A stretch of 9,114 nucleotides of DNA from Clostridiales bacterium. Its GTDB lineage: Bacteria; Bacillota_A; Clostridia; Oscillospirales; Oscillospiraceae. The position numbers and the translations under genes were made by a program. Below, piece by piece: positions 1-6,588 of the stretch. The notes under the pieces were generated by a model. The model saw only the letters and a program-made list of their open reading frames with translations. It searched no databases and was not told the DNA's origin. Within the stretch, counting starts at the first letter, position 1. Each line of letters starts with the position of its first letter. The stretch is taken from the NCBI GenBank assembly GCA_022777455.1, contig JALFGI010000099.1:1-9114 (forward strand), in the 5' to 3' direction.

Positions 1-27
1 GTGCTTTCATATATCGTTTCGCTGAAT

Positions 28-2982
28 TTACTCACCCGGCGTCCATTCGATGCTCTTGGCCCAGCTATAGAGCATTCCCACCAGCTCTTCGCCGGAAGCC
101 CAGCCCTGGAACCACTGCTGGGTGCCGTCCGCATCAGTGACCAGGATAACCGGGGAGGAATCGCAGATGGTTGCCACGCTGCCGTCCCGGGCGGTGAGGG
201 TGATGATGCAGCTGGCAGAGCCGTAGCTTCTGGGCTCCGGAACCACCCGCCAGGTGTCCGTGCCGCAAATCAGATCCTCAATGGGGCAGGGGGCGGCATC
301 GGAATAATCCTTGGTTCCCTTGTCCTCCACGGTGACATAAGTGGGGTCTGCAAAGGGCAGCAGCTGCTTGATGACGCTGTAGCATTCCATGTATTCATCA
401 GAGAGATACATGGCATTCTCTTCCTCATAGGCTGTCACGTCCAGATTTTCGGACAACTCCTCAGGAACCTGATGGACGTTCTGGAACACATAGAGCCGGT
501 CATCTATCCGTCCCACAAAGGAATAAACCATTCTGTCGCTGTTAGAGTCGGCGTACTGAATGCCCCACAGGTTTTCGTTCACCCGGAAGATGCCGCTGGG
601 ATACCAGCCGGTGATGGGTGCGTAGTTGTCCCGGAAGAATTCCCGGGCGTATTCTGATGTGAAGTAGAGATACTGCTCTGCTTCATCGGGTCCGGGCTGG
701 TTGTAGGCTTCCACATAGCCCCGGAAGTAATTCAGCGCCTCGTCTTCCTCCACGAAATGCACCCAGCCCATGATGCTGCCGCCTTGAAGCTGCACATAGC
801 CCCAGCTTCCGTCGGCGATGAATTCCCGCCGGGTGATGGTGCACTTTTCTCCGGCAGCGGCCTGGGCAACAACCCTGGCCTGCTGGCTGGGGCTGCTGTA
901 CACATCCGTTTCCTGGGAGAAGGTGTAGCTTTCTTCTGCCGAATCATCGGGTTCGGCATACTGGGTTGCTTCCATGGTATCGGGGAGGGTTGAATCAACG
1001 GAAGCCTCTCCCCCGCAGTCGATGTATGCCATGTTGACCCAGGCGTTACTGCCGATGCGGCCCCACTGCCGGTTTTCGTCGGAGACGACCTCAAGAATGA
1101 TGACCTTCGTGCCGGCCTTCAGGAAGCCTACCGCCCTGTTCATTGCCCCCGGGCCGGAACGGACATTCAGCGCTTCCACGTTGACGGTGCCGGAGAGGAA
1201 AATTTCGGATTCGGAGCCCTGCACCAGGCGAACCCAGCCTCGGGTCATCCCCTCCTGGCATTCCACATAAGCCCAGATGGTGTTTTCGATGGTTTCTCTT
1301 TCCAGGATGGTGAAGTCCTCTCCGAAAGCAAGCTCACAGAGAATTCTGCCATCCTCGCTGGGGCTGGAGTACACCGGCACCTCATAGAGGTCAGAAAGGG
1401 GGGCTTTCCCTTCATTCAAAAGAATCCAGCCCATGATGGTGGTATTCTCTTTCTGGTACTCGATGTAGCCCCAGATGTTCTCTCCGAAGGGTTCCATGGA
1501 TTGAAGGAGATAGACATCCCCGATCTCTCCCTGCCCGATCTGCCTTGCCTGGCGGCTGGGGGAGCTGTAAATGGCAGTCCGCAGAGAGAAGCTGCTCTGC
1601 CGGTTGATGAAGGCATCCATGATTTCATCCAGGGAAATCCAGCCGAGGGTTTCCCCGTCCAGGTATTTCACGTAGCCCCAGATGCTGCCCTCCACCACCT
1701 CCATGCCGTCCAGGGAGACAGGCATTCCGGCAGGGTAACGGGCCAGCTCCCAGGAATCATGGTCAGGAGCACTGTAGACAATTACCTCCCGGGGGTAGGT
1801 GATGTAATCCCCATCCGGCTTAGGAGTCTCTATCGCGGCCTCCGATGTCTTGGCAAAGGCTGCTTCCTCCGTACCCAGGATCATCCAGCCAAAGGTCTTG
1901 CCGTCCTGGCACACCACATAGGCCCAGAGCCGGTCGCCGATGGGTTCCGTACGGATGATGGTATAGTCCTCTCCGGGAAGAAGCTGATAGACCGTTCTGC
2001 TGCCCTCGCTGGGACTGGAATACAACGGGTATTCCTGAAGTTCGGCGCTTTCCGTTGCCTCGGCTTCCGCCTGGTTGGCCTCCACCGGGTCCGTGAGGAA
2101 GCAGGCGGCCAGCACCATGCACAGCACCGCCGAAGCCGCCACCACCCAAAGGGTGGGCCTGCGATAGTTCAGCACCCCCCGAATTCGCTGCTTGACGCTG
2201 ACTTCCCCAAAGGCCACGGGACAGGCGGCAATGGCGCTGCGGGGCATGCTGCACTGGAGCAGAGCGGCGGAATAGGCCTTCTTGTCCTTCTGGGTCATGT
2301 TTTTGATCACCGCCTCGTCGCAGGCCTGCTCCATGTCCCGGCAGAACAGGATGTACGCCAGCCAGCAAAGAGGATTGAACCAGTAGACGGTGAGCAGGGC
2401 GTAACCCAGGGGCTTCCACAGGTGGTCCCCCCGGCGCAGATGGGCCCGCTCGTGAGCGAGCACATAGTCCGTCGCCGGCTGCACCAGGTCCGAGGGCAGG
2501 TAGATTTTCGGCCGGAAAAGGCCCAGAATAAAGGGAGAGCTCACGTTGTCACAGATGTACAGCCGGTCCTTGATGCGGACGGAGGCCCGCACCCTTCCGG
2601 CAAGGCGCAGGTAGCTGACCAACGCGTAAATTCCCATGACAGCCACGCCAATCAGCCAAACCCAGGGCACCACTTCCCGCCAGGAAATCCCCCGGGAAAC
2701 CACCTGGGCCGCAGCCGGCGCGCCGGTCTGGATGGTGGGGCCGGCAAAATAGGTCGGGTCGATGGGGGTCACCCGGACAGGTGCCGCGATTTGCTGGGGC
2801 ACCAGGCTCACCCGGCTCTCCAGGGAGAAGGGAAATACCAGCCGCACTGCTGCCAAGCCCCAAAGCAGACAGGAAACGGCCCGGGGCGCTTTTTTCAGCA
2901 AGGGCCGCAGAACCAGCAGAGCCAGAATCATCCACCCGGCGGTAAGGCTCTGCCGGGCAAGGCCATAAAAGAACGATTGCAT
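28..2982 (-). CDS. M56 (BlaR1/MecR1-type) membrane metallopeptidase with six SH3-like repeats
   Basis: Likely a membrane sensor-protease that inactivates the adjacent BlaI-like repressor after an envelope signal. The N-terminal 300 residues look like M56: hydrophobic segments near 13-30, 37-53, 105-125, 194-213 and 278-295, a zinc motif HERAH at 177-181 (H177, E178, H181), and a candidate third ligand in EQACDE at 218-223. From about 318 to 745 there are six SH3-like repeats (about 318-369, 398-453, 468-524, 533-586, 597-655, 690-745). Five share a YSSPS-like opening and a WGY...GW pattern; the fifth has the classical LNVRSGPG motif. Residues 746-984 form a domain I do not recognise. The start is the ATG at 2982-2980, 5 bases after AAGGAGGA; an in-frame ATG eight codons upstream lies inside the repressor gene and is less likely. 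It begins one base after the repressor stop, so translation is probably coupled. BlaR1 proper is about 600 residues and ends in a penicillin-binding domain, not visible here, so a beta-lactam signal is not supported. Confidence 0.9.
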   Translation of the reverse strand: MQSFFYGLARQSLTAGWMILALLVLRPLLKKAPRAVSCLLWGLAAVRLVFPFSLESRVSLVPQQIAAPVRVTPIDPTYFAGPTIQTGAPAAAQVVSRGISWREVVPWVWLIGVAVMGIYALVSYLRLAGRVRASVRIKDRLYICDNVSSPFILGLFRPKIYLPSDLVQPATDYVLAHERAHLRRGDHLWKPLGYALLTVYWFNPLCWLAYILFCRDMEQACDEAVIKNMTQKDKKAYSAALLQCSMPRSAIAACPVAFGEVSVKQRIRGVLNYRRPTLWVVAASAVLCMVLAACFLTDPVEANQAEAEATESAELQEYPLYSSPSEGSRTVYQLLPGEDYTIIRTEPIGDRLWAYVVCQDGKTFGWMILGTEEAAFAKTSEAAIETPKPDGDYITYPREVIVYSAPDHDSWELARYPAGMPVSLDGMEVVEGSIWGYVKYLDGETLGWISLDEIMDAFINRQSSFSLRTAIYSSPSRQARQIGQGEIGDVYLLQSMEPFGENIWGYIEYQKENTTIMGWILLNEGKAPLSDLYEVPVYSSPSEDGRILCELAFGEDFTILERETIENTIWAYVECQEGMTRGWVRLVQGSESEIFLSGTVNVEALNVRSGPGAMNRAVGFLKAGTKVIILEVVSDENRQWGRIGSNAWVNMAYIDCGGEASVDSTLPDTMEATQYAEPDDSAEESYTFSQETDVYSSPSQQARVVAQAAAGEKCTITRREFIADGSWGYVQLQGGSIMGWVHFVEEDEALNYFRGYVEAYNQPGPDEAEQYLYFTSEYAREFFRDNYAPITGWYPSGIFRVNENLWGIQYADSNSDRMVYSFVGRIDDRLYVFQNVHQVPEELSENLDVTAYEEENAMYLSDEYMECYSVIKQLLPFADPTYVTVEDKGTKDYSDAAPCPIEDLICGTDTWRVVPEPRSYGSASCIITLTARDGSVATICDSSPVILVTDADGTQQWFQGWASGEELVGMLYSWAKSIEWTPGE

Positions 2983-2983
2983 G

Positions 2984-3349
2984 TCAATCCTCCTTGTCAA
3001 ATTCATCCAGCATCCGGCGGATGTCAGCCAGATCCTGGTTGGTCAGCCTCCCGCCGGAGGCAAAGGCAGCAATAAACGAGGGCAGGGAGCCGTCGAAATT
3101 TTCCTCCACAAATCGCTGGCTCTGCCGGGCATAGAAGGCCTGGCGGGAAATCAGGGGCGTGACGGTGCCCTCCTGATTCTGGAAAATCCCCCGTTCACAG
3201 AGCTTTTTCAGCACGGTGTAGGTGGTGGATTTTTTCCATTCCAGCTGCTGGGCGCAGAGCTTCACCAGCTCCCCGGAGCTTAAGGGGGCGTTCTGCCAGA
3301 TAATATCCGCGAACCGGGCCTCCACAGCCCCCAATCTGGTTTCATCCAT
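2984..3349 (-). CDS. BlaI/MecI/CopY-family winged-helix transcriptional repressor
   Basis: A 121-residue protein close to the usual 120-130 of the BlaI/MecI family. The N-terminal half is a winged helix; the recognition-helix region KKSTTYTVLKKLCERG lies at about 39-54, followed by a short wing (GTVTPLISRQ, about 61-70). Residues 70-121 correspond to the dimerisation part, in which BlaI and MecI are cleaved when the partner protease is active. Family members bind as dimers to inverted repeats in their own promoter and repress the repressor-protease operon. The start ATG at 3349-3347 follows AGGAGGTT on the minus strand (3356-3363). The gene is first in an operon with the M56 protease, separated from it by one base, the standard blaI-blaR1 type pairing. 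No beta-lactamase gene is present, so the controlled genes lie elsewhere or are only these two. Confidence 0.92.
   Translation of the reverse strand: MDETRLGAVEARFADIIWQNAPLSSGELVKLCAQQLEWKKSTTYTVLKKLCERGIFQNQEGTVTPLISRQAFYARQSQRFVEENFDGSLPSFIAAFASGGRLTNQDLADIRRMLDEFDKED
2988..2995 (-). promoter_or_regulatory. Ribosome binding site deciding the M56 protease start
   Basis: On the minus strand this reads AAGGAGGA, almost the full anti-Shine-Dalgarno complement, five bases before the ATG at 2982-2980. It overlaps the last codons of the BlaI-like gene and favours the downstream ATG over the one at 3006. Confidence 0.85.
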
Positions 3350-3378
3350 AGGATCAACCTCCTGTTTGTAATCGAATG

Positions 3379-3395
3379 GTCTATAGTCTATCGAC
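3379..3395. promoter_or_regulatory. Candidate repressor operator O2 (imperfect dyad)
   Basis: GTCTATAGTCTATCGAC has the same 17-bp length and left arm as the dyad at 3405-3421; its right arm ATCGAC has one mismatch to ATAGAC. The two centres are 26 bp apart. It lies just downstream of the predicted start of transcription, a plausible second repressor site. Confidence 0.5.
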
Positions 3396-3403
3396 CTGTC
3401 TGT

Positions 3404-3432
3404 AGTCTATCATATATAGACCGCTCTGTCAA
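3404..3432 (-). promoter_or_regulatory. Promoter of the blaI-like/M56 operon
   Basis: On the minus strand there is a perfect -35 TTGACA (3432-3427), a 17-bp spacer and a -10 TAGACT (3409-3404, four of six consensus positions). Transcription would begin near 3397, leaving a leader of about 48 bases. A 17-bp dyad overlaps the spacer and -10. Confidence 0.75.
3405..3421. promoter_or_regulatory. Candidate repressor operator O1 (perfect dyad)
   Basis: GTCTATCATATATAGAC has perfect 6-bp arms (GTCTAT/ATAGAC) around a 5-bp centre. It covers the spacer and most of the -10 of the blaI-like promoter, so a bound dimer would block RNA polymerase. That the BlaI-like protein binds here is inferred from family autoregulation. 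The sequence differs from the TACA...TGTA core known for staphylococcal BlaI/MecI. Confidence 0.65.
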
Positions 3433-3440
3433 GTATCATC

Positions 3441-3454
3441 GAAAAATATTTTTC
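3441..3454. repeat. Perfect 14-bp AT-rich palindrome upstream of the blaI-like -35
   Basis: GAAAAATATTTTTC is a perfect palindrome 8 bp upstream of the blaI-like -35. The position would suit an UP-element-like or regulator site, but AT-rich palindromes also arise by chance. Confidence 0.35.
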
Positions 3455-3470
3455 AACTGTATGGGAGGCT

Positions 3471-3647
3471 CGTAGGGAACGGCCTGTGTGCCGTTCCACC
3501 CCTGCCCCGATGATTGCACAGTACGTTGAATGGTAAAACGCCCGTTCCGCGGAGTGGGAACAAACCATGTTCCATTCAACCGGACGTTCCGATCCGTTGG
3601 TTTCTGACCGCTGCGCGGATGGAACGGCACATAGGCCGTTCCCTACG
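3471..3647. repeat. 177-bp palindrome-ended intergenic element (copy 1, variant type)
   Basis: The ends are 28-bp inverted repeats (3471-3498 and 3620-3647) matching at 27 of 28 positions. Each end is itself a hairpin: GGAACGGC/GCCGTTCC at 3476-3483 and 3490-3497, and again at 3621-3628 and 3635-3642. Inside lies an inverted pair GTTGAATGG (3525-3533) and CCATTCAAC (3572-3580), motifs also present in the other two copies. No protein with a recognisable start, ribosome binding site or family lies within it. It resembles a MITE or REP/BIME-type non-autonomous element; no target-site duplication is evident. Confidence 0.75.
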
Positions 3648-3841
3648 ATCGGTTCGAACAGCATCGCATTCATCCAAACATGCAATAGCCGAAACCCGCC
3701 AGAATGAATATTGAAGCAATTACGATGAATAAAAATTCATTTCAATTTTGAATGTTTTTATTGAATAACCGAATATACCACCCGATTTTGAATATTTTTG
3801 TGATGATTCTATTAAACTCCCAGCCTGCACCCGCTGTATTG
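3648..3841. other. AT-rich intergenic stretch without a gene
   Basis: No credible coding sequence. It contains a small dyad ATGAAT-AAAA-ATTCAT (3725-3740) and a 15-bp direct repeat, ATTTTGAATGTTTTT (3745-3759) and ATTTTGAATATTTTT (3785-3799), with one mismatch and exactly 40 bp apart. The composition contrasts sharply with the GC-rich genes on both sides and may form an upstream activating or curved region for the promoter that follows. Confidence 0.45.
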
Positions 3842-3857
3842 TTGTATGACCATACAA
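3842..3857. promoter_or_regulatory. Perfect 16-bp dyad abutting the -35 of the transporter operon
   Basis: TTGTATGACCATACAA has perfect 7-bp arms around AC and ends one base before the -35 hexamer. The TTGTA...TACAA shape is reminiscent of GntR-family operators, but that assignment is an inference and no such regulator is encoded here. The position would suit an activator or a repressor. Confidence 0.6.
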
Positions 3858-3886
3858 TTGACAATGAATAATATACGAGGTATAAT
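3858..3886 (+). promoter_or_regulatory. Consensus sigma-A promoter of the ABC transporter operon
   Basis: Perfect -35 TTGACA (3858-3863), 17-bp spacer and perfect -10 TATAAT (3881-3886). Transcription would start near 3893, giving a leader of about 56 bases before the binding-protein gene. Such a strong promoter flanked by dyads implies repression or another control layer. Confidence 0.88.
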
Positions 3887-3891
3887 ACCTC
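3877..3891. promoter_or_regulatory. Perfect dyad overlapping the -10 of the transporter operon
   Basis: GAGGTATAATACCTC has 6-bp arms GAGGTA/TACCTC around TAA and encloses the whole -10 hexamer. A protein bound here would exclude RNA polymerase. Its arms differ from those of the dyad at 3842-3857, so it would be a separate regulator's site or a chance dyad built on the -10. Confidence 0.5.
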
Positions 3892-3948
3892 TATCAAAGA
3901 AACCCACCGGAAACCCTGTATACTTATTTAATAAAGGAGAGGTCATTT

Positions 3949-4782
3949 ATGAAAAAGATTGTTGCTCTGGTTCTGGCGCTGGCCATGATCACCAGCCTGT
4001 TTGTGATGGTTGGCTGCGCCGAAGAGAAGAAGGAAATCACCACCGTCAATCCCGGCGTGCTCACCGTGGCCACCAGCCCGGATTTCGCCCCCTATGAGTT
4101 CTATTCCCTGGACGAGGAAGGCACCCCCACCCTGGCCGGCTTCGACATGGCTCTGGCCAAGTACATTGCCGACTACCTGGGCCTGGAGCTGGAAGTCATC
4201 CCCATGGACTTTGACGGCACCCTGATGGAGCTGGCTGCCAAGAATGTGGACTGCTCCATGGCCGGCTACTCCCCCGACCCCGCCCGTGAAGAGAAGATGG
4301 ACTTCTCCGACATCTACTACACCGGCGGTCAGTCCTTCGTCACCGTGAAGGACAAGGCGGACCTGTTCACCTCCCTGGAGGATACCAACAATTCCGACTA
4401 TCAGATCGGCGCCCAGCTGGGCTCCATTCAGGTGAAGCTGGCCCAGGAAAACTCCCCCGAGGCTGACATTGTGGAGCTGAGCAAGGTCACCGACATCATT
4501 GCTGAGCTGCTGGCCGGCCACCTGGACGGCGCTTACATCGAGACCGCCGTGGCCGAGAGCTACGCCAAGAACTACCCCGAGCTGGCCTTGGTTCTGGCCG
4601 TCCCCTATGAGCAGGAAGGCAGCGTGGTTGGCGTTTCCAAGGGCAATGCCGAGCTGCTGGCCAGCATCAACGAAGCCATCGCCGCCGCCATTGCCGACGG
4701 CAGCATGGATGCCTTCGTAGCCGAAGCCAACGAGCTTGCCTCCGATCCCAGCAAGGTTCATGAGGGTCTGCTGGAAGAGTAA
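3949..4782 (+). CDS. Polar amino-acid-type ABC transporter substrate-binding lipoprotein (SBP_bac_3)
   Basis: The extracellular binding component of a polar amino acid uptake (PAAT) ABC importer. The 277-residue precursor starts with MKK, a hydrophobic stretch and a lipobox-like VMVGC with the lipidated Cys at 23. The mature part matches the family-3 bacterial solute-binding fold: LTVATSPDFAPYEF at 38-51, GFDMALAKYI at 64-73, and AGYSPDPAREEKMDFSDIYY at 105-124. R113 aligns with the arginine that grips the ligand alpha-carboxylate in this family. In LDGAYIE (192-198) a Glu (198) sits where an Asp that binds the alpha-amino group is usual, by my hand alignment. The start ATG follows AAAGGAGAGG (3933-3942). 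It is first in the operon and separated from its permease by 336 bp containing a strong hairpin and a repeat, so it is probably made in excess. Ligand unknown; the linked amidohydrolase suggests an amino-acid conjugate. Confidence 0.93.
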   Translation: MKKIVALVLALAMITSLFVMVGCAEEKKEITTVNPGVLTVATSPDFAPYEFYSLDEEGTPTLAGFDMALAKYIADYLGLELEVIPMDFDGTLMELAAKNVDCSMAGYSPDPAREEKMDFSDIYYTGGQSFVTVKDKADLFTSLEDTNNSDYQIGAQLGSIQVKLAQENSPEADIVELSKVTDIIAELLAGHLDGAYIETAVAESYAKNYPELALVLAVPYEQEGSVVGVSKGNAELLASINEAIAAAIADGSMDAFVAEANELASDPSKVHEGLLEE

Positions 4783-4798
4783 TCCCCCACAAATGAAC

Positions 4799-4831
4799 GA
4801 TTTCCCCGGAAGAAACCCTTCCGGGGAAATC
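4799..4831 (+). terminator. Strong hairpin after the binding-protein gene (partial terminator or mRNA 3' stabiliser)
   Basis: A perfect 14-bp stem, GATTTCCCCGGAAG with its complement, around a 5-base loop, 16 bases after the stop codon. The downstream T tract is weak (TCAGTTTC), so it may act as a leaky terminator or a block to 3' exonucleases rather than a full stop. The downstream genes belong to the same transporter, which favours partial read-through. Confidence 0.75.
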
Positions 4832-4908
4832 TCAGTTTCCCGATACGAGTGAAATCATCATTTGGTGGTGCATTGAAAGGAATCATGTTCCGATGATTGC
4901 CCCTCCAT

Positions 4909-5054
4909 TGTAGGGGAGGCTCTTAGCCTCCCGCGCAGTACCAACCCAAAACATAGTACCTGGTTGGGCGAATTCGTACAATGTCCAACATGTTACCATT
5001 CAACCAAACGCTCAGGTATCATTACCTGGCGGGAGGCTAAGAGCCTCCCCTACA
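4909..5054. repeat. 146-bp palindrome-ended intergenic element (copy 2)
   Basis: The ends are perfect 26-bp inverted repeats (4909-4934 and 5029-5054), and each end is itself a hairpin built on GGGAGGCT/AGCCTCCC. A 43-bp core at 4962-5004 matches the copy at 8973-9114 at 39 of 43 positions in reverse orientation. No coding potential. It sits between the binding-protein and permease genes, a position reminiscent of REP elements in the enterobacterial hisJ-hisQ and malE-malF gaps. Just upstream (4853-4898) the arms AATCATC and GATGATT form an additional inverted pair. Confidence 0.82.
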
Positions 5055-5118
5055 GTGGCTGAAGCGATAAATTACAATCTATCCGTCACCTCAAAAACAG
5101 AAAAAAGGAGCTGGTATT

Positions 5119-5817
5119 TTGCTTTCCATCAGCGGCTTTCAAAAGGCCTTTGAATACATCAATCTCATCGAACAGGGCATGATCTGCACCCTGTCCCTCT
5201 CCGCGCTGACGGTTCTGTTCGGCTTTATCCTGGCGCTGTTTCTCGCCATCTGCCGTCTTTCCAACATCAAAGTGGCCAAATTTCTGGCCACCGTCTATGT
5301 GGAGGTGCTTCGGGCCACTCCCCTGCTGGTGCAGCTGTTCATTGTGTACAACATTCTGCTGGCCGGCGTGTCCCTGCCCAAGTTCAAGGTGTTCGGTTTC
5401 ATCCGGTTCGAGCGTTTCCTCCCCGGCGTCATCGCCCTGTCCCTGAACTCCGGTGCCTACCTCAGCGAGATCATCCGCTCCGGCATCCAGAGCATCGACG
5501 GCGGCCAGACGGAAGCCGCCCGGAGCCTGGGCATGACCCAGTGGCAGAACCTGAAGCTCATCGTCCTGCCCCAGGCCATCAAGAACATCCTGCCCGCCAT
5601 TGCCAACGAGTTCGTCACCATCATCAAGGAATCCTCCATCTGCTACACCATCGGCGTGCAGGAGATCATGTACGGCGTGAACTCCATCAAGGGCGCCACC
5701 TTCTCCATTGGAGAGCCGCTGATCATCGCGGCAGTGGTGTACTTCTGCCTCACCTTCCCCACCAGCAAGATTATCGCTTACTTTGAAAGGAGAATGAGCC
5801 GTGGTGACCGGAGATAA
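5119..5817 (+). CDS. Polar amino-acid ABC transporter permease (HisM/GlnP type)
   Basis: The membrane-channel subunit of the importer, 232 residues, typical for the HisM/HisQ/GlnP family. About five hydrophobic segments are visible (about 20-45, 55-82, 100-122, 155-180 and 198-220). The segment after the second TM start contains [10 protein letters not shown] (65-74), a family hallmark. The cytoplasmic EAA loop, which docks onto the ATPase, is at 132-151: [20 protein letters not shown]. The start is a TTG at 5119, 8 bases after AAAAAAGGAG (5101-5110); no better ATG is near. The end overlaps the first ATPase gene by 17 bases. Only one permease is present, so the channel is probably a homodimer. 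No clear promoter lies in the preceding gap; a TACAAT at 5073-5078 lacks a convincing -35, so expression probably depends on read-through from the binding-protein gene. Confidence 0.93.
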   Translation: MLSISGFQKAFEYINLIEQGMICTLSLSALTVLFGFILALFLAICRLSNIKVAKFLATVYVEVLRATPLLVQLFIVYNILLAGVSLPKFKVFGFIRFERFLPGVIALSLNSGAYLSEIIRSGIQSIDGGQTEAARSLGMTQWQNLKLIVLPQAIKNILPAIANEFVTIIKESSICYTIGVQEIMYGVNSIKGATFSIGEPLIIAAVVYFCLTFPTSKIIAYFERRMSRGDRR

Positions 5818-6577
5818 GCTGATTCAGGTTCAGCATGTAAAGAAATATTACAACCACGGTGCCATCAAAGCTCTGGACGATGTGTCCGTGGACATTAACC
5901 GTGGTGACGTGATGGTGGTCATCGGCCCCTCCGGTTCCGGCAAGAGCACATTACTCCGGAGCCTGAACCTGCTGGAAGTGCCCACCGAGGGCAGCATTGT
6001 GTTCGACGGGGTAGACATCACTAAAAAATACACCGTAACCCCGGAAGGGAAAAAGGTGAAAATGGACATCAACGTCCACCGCCAGAAGATGGGCATGGTG
6101 TTCCAGCATTTCAACCTCTTCCCCCACAAGACCATTCTGCAAAACATGACCATCGCCCCCATCAAGGTCAAAGGCATGGACAAGGCTCAGGCGGAGCAAA
6201 AGGCCCGGGCGCTGCTGGCAAGAGTGGGGCTGGAGGATCGGGCAGATGCCTACCCCATCCAGCTCTCCGGCGGCCAGAAGCAGCGCATCGCCATTGTCCG
6301 GGCTCTGATGATGGAGCCGGAAGTGATGCTCTTTGACGAGCCCACCTCCGCCCTGGACCCGGAAATGGTGGGCGAGGTGCTGGAGGTCATGAAGGAGCTG
6401 GCAGCGGACGGCATGACCATGGTGGTGGTCACCCACGAAATGGGCTTTGCCCGGGAGGTGGGCAACCGGGTACTGTTTATGGCGGACGGAAAGCTATTGG
6501 AAGAAGGCCCGCCCCAGCAGATTTTCGGCAATCCCCAAAACCCTCGGCTCAAGGATTTCCTGAGCAAGGTTTTATAG
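5801..6577 (+). CDS. Polar amino-acid ABC transporter ATPase 1 (HisP/GlnQ type)
   Basis: An ATP-hydrolysing subunit of the importer, 258 residues, cytoplasmic. All motifs are intact: Walker [10 protein letters not shown] at 42-50, Q-loop Q102 in [11 protein letters not shown], signature LSGGQKQR at 155-162, Walker B VMLFDE at 175-180, D-loop SALD and H-loop H212. Between DITKK and DINVHRQ there is a longer, lysine-rich loop (about 74-89) than in the second ATPase; similar loops occur in HisP-like proteins. The start is a GTG at 5801, 8 bases after AAAGGAGA (5786-5793), within the end of the permease gene; a second GTG follows directly and could also serve. It is followed after 11 bases by a second ATPase of the same family. 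Confidence 0.93.
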   Translation: MVTGDKLIQVQHVKKYYNHGAIKALDDVSVDINRGDVMVVIGPSGSGKSTLLRSLNLLEVPTEGSIVFDGVDITKKYTVTPEGKKVKMDINVHRQKMGMVFQHFNLFPHKTILQNMTIAPIKVKGMDKAQAEQKARALLARVGLEDRADAYPIQLSGGQKQRIAIVRALMMEPEVMLFDEPTSALDPEMVGEVLEVMKELAADGMTMVVVTHEMGFAREVGNRVLFMADGKLLEEGPPQQIFGNPQNPRLKDFLSKVL

Positions 6578-6588
6578 GAGAGATCCCC

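Noticed and set aside
28..366. SVIK (residues 869-872 of the M56 protein) as a penicillin-binding SxxK motif
   Set aside because: A lone SxxK string without a KTG-type motif or transpeptidase-like surroundings is expected by chance in a protein of this size.
1..3075. Long plus-strand open frames opposite the M56 gene (1-657, 1501-3075)
   Set aside because: They are antisense to a gene with clear family motifs. Their products are low-complexity, rich in Gly/Pro/His/Gln, match no family and lack ribosome binding sites.
3410..3714. Short open frames between the two operons
   Set aside because: They fall on the hairpin-ended repeat element; their peptides are translations of its inverted repeats and have no credible start signals.
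4853..5054. CRISPR array or attachment site in the binding protein-permease gap
   Set aside because: The repeats are inverted rather than regularly spaced direct repeats, and no cas, integrase or tRNA gene is nearby.
5050..5078. Separate promoter for the permease (TACAAT at 5073-5078)
   Set aside because: The hexamer at the required distance upstream (CTACAG, 5050-5055) is a poor -35 and lies in the repeat element's end, so I do not claim a promoter.
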